Below the pieces are notes generated by a model. It did no database searches. It saw nothing but the letters and a program-made list of their open reading frames with translations, and was not told the DNA's origin. This document shows positions 25,482 through 35,560 of a stretch of DNA of 64,000 nt, piece after piece. The stretch is from Ehretia macrophylla (Eukaryota > Streptophyta > Magnoliopsida > Boraginales > Ehretiaceae). Position 1 is the first letter of the stretch, and every line of letters begins with the position of its first letter. The DNA lies in contig CM075772.1 in the NCBI GenBank assembly GCA_037974665.1, positions 40,142,552 through 40,206,551 of the forward strand, in the 5' to 3' direction. Made by a program: the position numbers and the translations under genes.

Positions 25482-25722
25482 TCTAGTCGTCTTTGTTTTT
25501 TTCTATTAGTTGCAATGCGAACAGGCCTTTACTTATGAGATTAGTTGAGTAGGCTTCCCTTAGTTGTCTGCTATAAGATAGCTAGTTTTAGGGCTTTCGA
25601 CATAAAAAAGCCTTTCCGTTCCGGAAGTTCGCTTTTGGCGACTAGCTTCTACCACTTGGAATTGAAAGCAAGCCAAAACTACCTTGAATCAATCAATGAA
25701 TGAATGAAAATAACTGCTTACC

Positions 25723-25762
25723 GAGGTTTGAAGATGCTCGACAAGTAGGGAGAGGAATGGAG
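25723..25762 (+). repeat. Short dispersed repeat, copy 3 (inside nad1 intron 4)
   Basis: Reads GAGGTTTGAAGATGCTCGAC and continues into TAGGGAGAGGAATGGAG, matching the copy at 15241-15280 at most positions. It sits between the end of matR and domain V of the intron. Confidence 0.8.
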
Positions 25763-25828
25763 CACGAAGGACATGTTGGTTTGAGGACCAGTTGGTCAAA
25801 GGAAAGGGAAGGTCCTGATTCCAAGACA

Positions 25829-25862
25829 GAGCCGTATGACGCGAGAGTGTCACGTACGGTTC
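25829..25862 (+). other. Group II intron domain V (nad1 intron 4)
   Basis: A 34-base hairpin beginning GAGCCGTATGAC and ending CACGTACGGTTC. The AGC catalytic triad is kept at bases 2-4. It lies about 70 bases before exon e, the expected distance for domains V and VI. Confidence 0.75.
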
Positions 25863-25933
25863 CTTTGAGAAGGGTGTGATACCACTACCTATCAGGCCCG
25901 ACAGCGGTCCACGAAGCTGCATCCTTACTCACC

Positions 25934-26192
25934 TGGTCTATGCACATCACTCTCTCCAGGAGGCTGGCCGCCTATCCTAGATCTTCCTATTTCCAAGAAG
26001 ATCCCGGGCTCGATCTGGTTTAGTATCAAGGTGATTCAGTTTCTGTTCTTATATATATGGGTTCGTGCAACATTTCCATGATATCGTTATGATCAATTAA
26101 TGGGACTTGACCGGAAAGTGTTCTTGCCTCTATTATTAGCTCGGGTTGTCGCCGTTTCTGGTGTTTTAGTCACCTTTCAATGGCTCCCTTTA
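25934..26192 (+). pseudogene. nad1: nad1 exon e (exon 5), old mitochondrial copy
   Basis: A 259-bp exon of the expected length, encoding the C-terminus of NADH dehydrogenase subunit 1: [26 protein letters not shown] and [12 protein letters not shown] are clear. A conserved Arg codon is TGA at 26079, and the normal TAA stop reads TTA at 26190, so the frame is broken inside and open at its end. Ser and Pro codons remain at positions where plant mitochondria edit C to U (the [16 protein letters not shown] stretch), so the copy derives from unedited DNA. It cannot encode a working complex I subunit. Confidence 0.92.
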
Positions 26193-29100
26193 TTATGTGC
26201 GAGGAATTGCCCTATTGTGGGAAGCGGGCTACTCCCCGAAAATGCCCCGAACGTAGGTTCATTTGTCGTTGGGGCTAAAAATCTTCCTTGCTCATGTAGG
26301 CAGCACTCATTAAGTCAGGAGTCCCTGTGAGTATTGTAACGAACCCCTTAACCAGGTGGCAAGGGACTGGTTTTTACCCTCGGAGAACCAAACTTTCGAT
26401 TCACTCGGGATAAGTGCAGAGGAGGTGGCGAGGGAACAAAGGCCGTCAAGGGCTTTTGTGATCTCTCTAGCAATAATACTCTTGGAGATTGCATTAACAG
26501 AATCCGTATCGGAGCACAGGTGGCTGTCAGGCTAGAAAGGAGAAAACTCAGCCTTTTTTCAATTGGAGGGAATTTAGACAAATCTATAAGACGTGTATGT
26601 TAAAAGACTTCCCTTTGTTGATCTTTAATTGTGGTCCCTGGCGAAAACCATCCTCCTCTTTGTGGCGTCTTTAGCCTCTAGCCAGTTTAAAAACAAGCTC
26701 AACAGCGGTGGCAGAACAATTTGGAAAAAATGGAGGAAGGAACAAACTAAAACACTAACAACAAAGGGTCCGGTGAGCATACCCAAGAGCAGCCAGTGGA
26801 ACCAGAAGCAGGAGTTGCAGAAAAACAAGAATAAAGACGACAGAACTAAATAAAAAAGAGAACAACAACAACAAGACCAGAGAAAGGACAAGGGAAAGGA
26901 GCGTCAATCAGAGTACTAGTATACCTACAGCTGATATGCGATAGTTGTAGTAACAGCGGATCAGCGGCAGCAAAGTTCATTATAAGAGTAACAGCGGATC
27001 AACGACTAATTCTTACCTTGGAAAAGAAGACTAGCTTGATTGCTTCACTTACTAGTAACAACTGATATTCGACCATTGATCGGAGGGAACTAGAATATCT
27101 TTCTTATGAAGGTGGGAATGAAAGAATGTACCAACTCTTCCTCTTCTTATACTAATGATGTTCCCACGGTTCAAAGAGCTTATTACATCTGCGCCAAGTG
27201 GCGCCGATAACTCCAAAATCGATGATTCTTGGCCACTGACTTACTACTTTCATTCAAATGCCACTGATGCATAAGACATTAAGTTGGACTACTTTCCCTC
27301 TAGTAATGCCACTCTTTCCCTGTGGTCACCTTGCCCTTCTACTTCCTGGCTTGGATATTTCGAAATAAAAGGATTTGCTTCGGCATGTTATTTTTATAAA
27401 TAAAAGAATTTAACTAAGTGGCACTCATTCCTTGGTGCTTATCCCGTAGTGGGATATTTACAATCGATCGTAGATTCCCTGGCTTGGCTAAGAACCTAGT
27501 CCCTTCTTGTGACAACAGAAGAGAAGGTGTTTAGAAGCTTGTTTGATAGAACAAGGAATTTCCTTTTTTGTTTTGACCAGGCGAAAGGCGATTCTATATA
27601 AGATAAGAGTCAAATCATTTCTAGAGAAGAATCCATCCCTAGTCCTAGCTCATTGGGTGTCTTGTTGACTATCTTTTGTACCCCTTAATAGAAGGGGTGA
27701 TACTTCATTTTATTCAATAGTTAGCCACTCAGGACAGAGATTTGGCTTAGTGAAAATAGAACTAGAACTAAAGTCGTACTTTTTTTTTCATATCCTTATG
27801 TAATGCCCTTTAAACAACCAACAGGTCCTATTCTGACAACACTGAAAAAGGGCTCTTTCCATCAGTACCTTAAACTTATTAGGCATTTCCAAGCTGCTCT
27901 TTCATAAGCTATGATGGCTCTTTTGAATAAACTAAATAGTCTATGTAATCTTCCTTTTTTTCCCAAGAGCATTCGGCTGAAGAAGTATTAGTAAGACTCT
28001 GATGAAGCCGTAGGAGCAATGGAGTCTGGTGAGGTAGCTCTTGGTCAGCTGTTTTCGCTCGAGTTTTAATGCTTGAGGGGACTAGGATGTGTTTAATCCT
28101 ATAAGGGTCGACCTATAATGCCTTAAAAGGGCCTTGCCCCTTATGTCCCATATCCCAACTAAAAAGTCACCCAAGAAGTAAGGAAGCGAAACTGTAGCGA
28201 TTGGTCTTCCTTTTTTTCTTACCCGTGGGCGATCTAATCATAAGAATAGGATTACTTATAATATCCCTCGAAATAGAATAGGAATAGAAGAGCTCTTCAC
28301 CTTAGCAGAAGAAATAGAGTCTTTATCGCACTTCCCGCTTCCACCGAAAGGAAGTTCACTTCACAACCACCTTTTCCTGGGGAAGGCATATAAGGAAGAA
28401 TTTTCATAGAATAGATCGGTAAAGACCTTACTCTATTTTATTCTTAAAATAAGGAAGATGGGCAGAAACTTACTCTTCTATAATGGAGGCGAGTCAAATC
28501 TTAGCCATCAACTGTCTTTCTTCCTTATGGTTTCAGACTCAGGCATGGATTTCATCTCTTCTTTTGTTGCGGATGATCGAAGCCTAGCCTAGGCTGTAGA
28601 GGGCTAAAAGGACTAAAGCATAGCATAGGCAGTGGAATACCTGACAAAGAAAACACATGTTCAAGCTATCTCACCCGGTACGAGACCAGAGAAAACTGCA
28701 ACGACAATGGGTAACCTAAAGGTATGAAGTAAGTTGACTGATAAGGAGAGAAAGGTAGATGCTCAAACGATAGGGAGAGGTTCCAGCCTTAGAATTGGGT
28801 TTTTGGGGATTTTAGATAAGGATAGGCTCTAACTCAAAATTAGAAGAATCAGAGGTGTAACCAGACAATGAATATTGTGTACCTAAATTCCACTTAAGGA
28901 CCAAAACAAGCGGAGGGAACCACAGATCCTGTTGAGGCAGAGGAAGAGTAATAGATGTCCGGTGAGCTTCCTCGATAAAGAAAGGAAAGCTGGTAGCCAC
29001 CCATGGAAGTCTTGTTTGCAGGTGTACAATCCAATTCTAATCCTATACCCGTAGGGAGGCGAAACTTCCTGTTGTTGAGGGGATTGAACTTCAAGCAGTA

Positions 29101-30255
29101 GGGATCAAAGCGAAGTCTATTGCTCTTTGTTCTCTTCCGTCTTCGATCGATTCGACCTCTGGTCTGCTATGCTCTTTGTAACTATATCCTCTTCTCTGGT
29201 AACTCAATAGAGATCCTTTTCTTTCCTCACCTTTGAACTCTTTCTTTCTGTTTATCACTATTTTTAGCAGTTGGAGCAGGTGGTAGGAATCTTTATATTT
29301 GAATAGGCTCTAACCTCTATCTCGCTCCGTGGGCTTCTATACTCCTTGTAACCGAGGAAAGCAAACCTGCTCGCCACAAGCAAGAGGCACCCTTTCCGGC
29401 ACAATCAAAGGCAACAGGAGGAGCAGTAGGTAGAAAGCAAATGGACTAAGATGAATATCAGGTACATAAGCCCACCAGCCCACAGGGATCTCGATTAGGA
29501 AAGCACCACTCATAGTATGTTGACACTATCCATCCTTCCAGCGCATGCTATATGTTGGTCAATCAAAGTTTATATTCATTTCTTAGGCCCCAAGCCGAGC
29601 TCTCCCACATTCCGAACATGAGACTTCTGGAACTCGACACCCCATCGTTCATACCTGGTTATATCCACCCACACTACATAGTAATGTGACTAAAGGTTAA
29701 GGAAGAAGAAAAGAGAGAAGCTTTAACTTAAAGTGGACCAGTCACAAAAGAAAGTGCCGAATGACACTTTACCGAATACGATGACACCGATGAGTGCCAA
29801 CCCACCATAGACTGAAGACTGATCTTACTGGTGGTGGTCTCAAGGAAAGAAATCTGGATAACTGTGAACAAATTAAGAGCCTACATAGCTTTTTCACTTT
29901 GACACCGTTATCATTTTCCTTCTTCCACCATACCAACCCTACCCTTAAGAAGGTGGTGGTATTCATGATTGAATGGGTTGCAAACTCCTTCTCAATCTGC
30001 CATACGGAAGCTACTTCCATGTTGGGAGACACTCATCCCTCACTAGACGGGAAGCGTAGTGGGGTAATAGTCTTTTTTGAGATAAAGGAAGTCTGAGGGA
30101 AGAGGTAAGACATTCTTGACCACCAACACCACAAAGACTATAGGTCATTTTTGACTAATTAAATTGAAGCAGTAAAGACAATCCGCCTTCTCATTCTTTC
30201 TTCCGAAAATGTGTAATAGTCCTTGCAGGGAATGAACCCTCATCCGGGGAATTCA
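26193..30255. other. Mitochondrial-type spacer
   Basis: Follows the nad1 copy. No gene recognised. A 74-codon open frame on the plus strand at 26629-26853 lies opposite an 88-codon frame on the minus strand; neither matches a family. A partial copy of the short dispersed repeat is at 28757-28780. The 100-codon frame at 29794-30096 is unidentified. Confidence 0.4.
28757..28780 (+). repeat. Short dispersed repeat, partial copy
   Basis: The string AGATGCTCAAACGATAGG followed by GAGAGG matches the middle and right part of the repeat at 15241-15280. Confidence 0.5.
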
Positions 30256-30600
30256 TGTGCCCTTTCGATTCTGGTAGCATTCCGGGTAAGATGCCAAAGC
30301 CAAAGATGCAAACTGAAGTCAAGAGCTTCCTGGGATGCATCAACTTCATCGGCCGCCCTGATCACCTCTACCTGTGATCCTCTATTCAAGCTATTTTAGA
30401 AGAATGCTCTGATGGAATAGAATGAGGATTGTTAGTTTGATAAGAAAGATCAAGACATACCTATACTTGTTCCGCCAGAACTTGGTTGCCCCCTATTGAT
30501 TATCTTCAATCTTGGAAACCTCAATGGGGTGTGTATTGGGGCAGCACGACAAAGCTGGTCGGGGGAAACAGGATATGCCAATGGCATCTATCAGAGATAG
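30256..30600 (+). mobile_element. Ty3/gypsy pol fragment (reverse transcriptase to RNase H)
   Basis: The plus strand encodes MPKPKMQTEVKSFLGCINFI, the end of the reverse transcriptase domain of Ty3/gypsy elements (family PxPxTxTEVRSFLGxxNYYRRFI), and further on SMGCVLGQHDKAGRGKQ, the start of RNase H (family SIGCVLGQxDETGKxE). Flanking parts of the element were not found. It is a broken, old fossil with several breaks, lacking LTRs, and probably a fragment that was already part of the mitochondrial genome. Confidence 0.72.
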
Positions 30601-31214
30601 AGTGGTTTCCTGTGTCAGATGGAAAAGAACTCTCACTCGAAATGGAATGCCAACAAATCATCGAATTGGCTTGGCTATGTTCTTTTTACTGGTAAGTGGT
30701 TTGAGGAAACCAAGCAGGCAATGAACATGCTAGGTAGTAAAATAGAAAAGGATCCTCAACGCCCTTGGCTACGAAAGAAGGCTAGGCTCCTTAAACCAGA
30801 GATAATTCGATCTTCCCCTTCTCGAACAGTGGATCTAGCCTTTTTGGCTGGATCACCATCAACCAACACTTACCCTACTTCTTTTTAGTATGCCCAACAT
30901 AGTTGTCATAGTCAGGTTCAGCTGGATCATTTATTATAAGAACGTAGAAAGGTTGAACGAAGATGCCCTTTGAAAATAAGCAGGTTTACATGGTTCATTC
31001 TCTAAGAAAGCATGGGTCCTACTCAGGGATGAAAGAAGCAAAAACGCAATTCTACGAGCTATCTCCCAACGTTTTTTGGTATTCTGGTTAGGAAAGCTCA
31101 CTAGCAACGGGTTGTGCCAAGGAAAGCATCTAAAAGAAGCCTGAATGGCAAATCACACGATTGGGTTCAGAATAAGCAGATAGTGGCCCTAAACTCGATT
31201 ACAGGTTCGTCTTT
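30601..31214. other. Unidentified spacer
   Basis: Several short overlapping plus-strand frames (30486-30888) run on from the gypsy fragment. The part from 30601 onward could not be matched to the rest of pol. Confidence 0.35.
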
Positions 31215-31690
31215 CTGCAAGTTGTAACCTTAGCAGATAGATAGTCATTTTAGTTCAATGCCAGCTCTTTCATGCCTTGTAACGCTTAGAAACCAGTAAT
31301 CAGAAAGAAATATTTTTCTCATACCTGTTTAGCTACGGATCTCATTTTTCTTGGTGGAGTTTCAAGTGAAGATTGACCTAAACTAAGACTTAAATCTGAA
31401 GAGCTTGGAAAAGCTGATCTATTTCAGAATTAGAATCTTGATCTCTTTCTTCAACTTCATTTGCTTGCATTGGCATTTTAATGAATTGTTGTAACTGAGG
31501 AATTACAACAAGCTTCTTCTCCACTTTGTTTGCATCCCAATTCCAAGAAAAAGATTCATCAACATAGACGCATACTTCAGATAGAGGCCATAAATGATAT
31601 GTGGGCCGCTTGCCTCTTAGAAGAAATAGTGGATACACATTCTCACTGTCTTGATAGCTCACAAGCTGCTCTACGAAGAGCAACTATGTC
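31215..31690 (-). mobile_element. Ty1/copia pol fragment (end of integrase to start of reverse transcriptase)
   Basis: The minus strand encodes YHLWPLSEVCVYVDESFSWN followed by WDANKVEK, which resembles the copia segment YRLWDPxxxxVxxSRDVxFDExxxWxW that lies between integrase and reverse transcriptase. A PPRKMRSVAKQV-like segment follows toward 31340 (family PxRxxRxLxEIY). It is a broken, old fossil with no LTRs seen. The other copia fragment at 35090-35560 is on the same strand and could be of related origin. Confidence 0.65.
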
Positions 31691-34600
31691 ACTTCTTTCT
31701 ATTAGTGCAAGGCTAAGGCTCCATCCCAACTTTTGAAGCTCGTGGAAAGAAATGAAAGGACAGACAACAGGGAAGGAATGCTTCTTTGATTAAGAAGAAA
31801 GTCCAATTCCTCTAGGCGGCACGTAAGGAAGTTGACTGTGAACTCTTCTTGGCTCTTAGCTCAAAGGGAGTGAAGTTCACCTATCAATCAACATAATAGT
31901 ACGCCCTTTCCCTGTCAACTCTGAACGAATGTTTAGTTAGCAGTGAATAAGAACTCTTGTTGGTTGTTGGCAGGTAGCTCCATGGTTGGTTAGCTCGAAA
32001 ACAAGTTCTTACACTTTGACCTGAGGGGAAGAAAGATGTGATTACTAAGGGTGAGGTTGACCTTCTTTCTGTAGTACGGCTATTAGTCTTATTAAAGTCA
32101 GTAGCTGAGAATCTCTTCTTTCGCCTATTAGTGGTGTGACTGTAACTTTCTTGTTGAAAAGACAGCTTTCCTTTGGTGGTATTGTATATAATAATAAGGC
32201 TTCATTTAGGAGTGATATTTTTATCCAACAACTAGAAATCTCGTAAGAGAATAAAGCAACTTTACTTCACCGAAAGGGCAGGTCTTCCTCTTTATTGCTG
32301 ATCTTCTCAAGTACGGGATATACTTCGATAAGCCATCGCCCAATAGAGCAACACCATGTGTAGATCGAAAAGGTCTAGCGAAGCCGGTCACTGGTAGGTC
32401 TAAAAACGGATTTTGAGCTTGATAAGCTACAAACCAGAAAATCCATTCCATCAATAGGGGGATCCTTGTTCACATGCTTATCAAATGCAAGTAGAATCTT
32501 CGAACCTAAAAAAAATAGGACAATGCCAAAAAATAGCATTTTACCTAGAAACGTCATATAGCAAATCGTAATATCATAGTGTAGTGTATCCTAATCCTGT
32601 CGTTCATAATCACCCTATGTTTTTAGGTGCAACACATCGGGATCCTAATTCCTTAATTTCATCTCATCTTGGTCATGCTCATTATCGTGGAAAAAGTAGA
32701 GTTTATATGGTGCCCACTCGATATCCTCTACTAGTGCTGAACTGTGAATTTTAGTGCTAACGACCCCTTATGGATCGGCATTCAGGGTGCTCCTTGGCCC
32801 TCACTGGATCCGCACCACGTTCGTATAGTTGATCGAGGTTCGAGGGTAGAGCAGAGTGTGGCCTATACATTCGGCCCGTGGGTTCTGTATTTTTTGAACA
32901 CAGGTCCCCTTCCCTTTCTCTGATCATAAAGCCCACCCTCATTAAGATTTCTTTCTTTTTGAATAGTTCTCTTCCCGCATGTCCTTCCTTTGAGCACTCT
33001 ATTACTGTACTTATGAGTAAAGAATTTGAACTAAAGGTTTTTTAGTCGAATCACCTGCTGAGAGAGAAGAATTCTAGTGAATTGTTGTTTGTTGTTGACC
33101 AAAGGAAAGCATGTTGAATCTTTCTTTATTTCATTATTGAATTTCATTATGTAATAGTAAACATAAACTTCTTCTAAAGGAGCCAACTACCCCAACCGGC
33201 CGTTCTCCACCTGATTTACTTTCTTTGGAATAACACTTTATTTTGATTCAAGGGAAAACCAAAACTCCAGAAATTGGAAAGGAAATAGCATTCGATCTGT
33301 GGGAGTTATCAGTACCTCTATCCTCTAGTGGCAACCGAGTCTTTACCTAGAAGTCAAGGTCAAGACAGCTGCTGTATCCTTGCCGTTAACCCAATCCGCC
33401 AATTCCCAATTAGACAAGCATAACAAAGCATCTCCGACAACTACATATTCTTTCTTTCCACTGATTCCCGCTTATGCCTTTTCTACTTGGGGCACGAGAA
33501 GGACTCAAAGGCCAAATAAGGTTTTGGGACTGAGCTTGTATCAGTACTTTGGTATAAGATGGAAGTTACATAAACAAAGACACCCTCTAGCAACATTGGC
33601 AGAAGCCAAAGCCCTTCTATTATATATAAAAGGAAGGCTCGCGGCTTATTCTATTTGCAGTGGTGAAGCTACTCGTGATAAATCTAGTTTTTCATAACGG
33701 GCTGCTCCATCTTTCCTTGCGTAAATGTTCGAGATGGCTAGTCATTGAAGAGTTTCTTTGCTTTCAACCCCTGCTCGTTGTGTGCAAGGGAAGGTCTCAT
33801 CTGCGAGACTATTGAGACTGTGGAATAGGATGTGAAGCCTATTTCTGAACACCGTTTCTTGTCATTCTTGGTCTATTTATAGTTCTCGGTTTGGTTCTAA
33901 CATGTAGTTCTAACTAATAAAGATTAAAATGTAGTGAGACTTTAAGGTAACTAGAAATTTCAGAAGCAAATCAGGAACTGAGATAGGATCAGACTGAATG
34001 GGGAATGAAGAATATAATATGCTTCTCTGTCTTACCGCTACGCCCATTTTTTACTCTTTTCGAATCCCCTCTTGCTCTTAGGGAATATATGCTGCTAGAA
34101 AAGGTTGCACGAAAAGGCCTAATGTCTCAAATAGGGGAATGCCAATGGCTCCTAATCTTCTTTGTAGTCTTTTTCTGGGACTAGATCTTTTTGGGATTGA
34201 GCTTGAAGGCTTGAACCAAGGGACTAGGATTGATGCCAAGACTTGATTCGAAACTAGAGATTGCTCTAATTCTTATTCACACCGAAGTGCTATTTATTTA
34301 GCCAAGGAATGGCGGGATGGATTACTTGCCCATAAAGGCTAGGCGCCTCAGGGAAATGTTAACTACATAGGGATGCCTTTAGTCTCTTTCTGGACCTACT
34401 CATCGAAAGATGCCCAAGCTCTTTGATAGAAGAAGCTTCAAATGTGCAGTTAGGACAAAAGTTTGCAAGAAGTAACTGCGAGAATGCCCTCAGTCTATAT
34501 AGTAAGGAAAAAGGCAAATAGGCCAAAAAGACAGGCTTTTAAGGACCTTCGATTGCTTAAATAAGCTAATAACATATCTTTTTGCGTCTTTTGAGACACG

Positions 34601-35089
34601 AAGATAAGTAAGAAGATTGACCTATAAATCTGTCTAGCCAAGATAGGGGAAAGGTCCCTCCACATTACTAACCTTGGGAGAGGAGGACGTTGATCGAGCT
34701 TTTCCATGCCTAGTCCTCGGTTAAAGACCCAGAGCAGGCTACGGATCTATACCAAGCCCATTACGCCATAATTCATTGAGGTTGATCCCGAAGTTACAGT
34801 CTATCTCGTAGCAGTAGTCTCTATTTATTCACCTCAAGAATGAACTATCTTTTGTTTCACGGGATGGATTTAATTAACACAGATAGACCAGAAAAGGTCT
34901 TCGCAAGCATACCACTTTCTGTTCTCGGTAGCAGTTTTAAGGAAGACTACCGAGCTCCACGATAGATAAACGCCTATCATCTCTATGCAAAACCTTAGCT
35001 TTTTGTCTTTGATTAGTATTAGTGAAAGCTCGCTCGACTTAATAGTAGTTGTCTTACTTGACATGCTTACTAGCTGCCTTTCTGACTAA
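31691..35089. other. Mitochondrial-type spacer
   Basis: No gene recognised. A plus-strand frame at about 32567-32755 includes ATHRDPNSLISSHLGHAHYR; it looks protein-like but I know no match. The 105-codon frame at 33380-33697 and the minus-strand frames at 32221-32557 are unidentified. Confidence 0.35.
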
Positions 35090-35560
35090 TATCAGAATTT
35101 GACTTGTGAATTTAGAGAAATAAACTGAGTACACAAGGAGAACAGTAGTTTCATCTTGTTTCCTTTTTACGAACACGGAATGATCGGTATTCCTTCTCTG
35201 GAAACCCATATATCTTTGTCTTAACCAAACTTCATATCTCGAGATAAGACCATATATCCCATTTTTTTACCTGAAAACTTTCCCTTCCTCCCACTGAGCT
35301 CGAAAACCTGGTGGAGGACTCATATAAATTCTTGGAGGTCTCCATGAAGAAAGGCCTTTTGGACATCGATCTGATGCAGTGACCAAGATCTGTTAGCTGC
35401 AACTGACAGAATGACTCTTTGTCCCAAGCTTGAAGAGCTAGGCAGTCGAATCAAGGAGTAAACAAAGCAAAATTCAATGCAAGATCTGGTTAGGTCAGTC
35501 TTGAACCTGAATGAGATCTTTTGGCGGGCAAGTTAAGAAAGCGAAGTCGGTTTGTTAGCA
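35090..35560 (-). mobile_element. Ty1/copia reverse transcriptase fragment
   Basis: The minus strand encodes RVILSVAANRSWSLHQIDVQ followed by KAFLHGDLQEF (family LxxxAAxxxWxLHQLDVxNAFLHGDLEEEVYM), and further left a YGL box and RRNTDHSVFVKR (family DHxxFxK). This is the core of copia reverse transcriptase. It is broken with several breaks, and no LTRs were seen. Judged an old fragment carried in the mitochondrial-type DNA. Confidence 0.78.

Larger units (their letters stand above)
22867..25933 (+). other. nad1 intron 4 (group II) carrying matR, old copy
   Basis: The intron starts with GTGCG directly after exon d and ends before TGGTCTATGC of exon e. Domain V is at 25829-25862. The matR reading frame lies inside it (23529-25481), the standard arrangement in flowering-plant mitochondria. 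The short dispersed repeat at 25723-25762 lies between matR and domain V. Confidence 0.85.

Noticed and set aside
26100-26330. 76-codon frame with its own start
   Set aside because: It is the end of nad1 exon e running on because the normal stop is lost.
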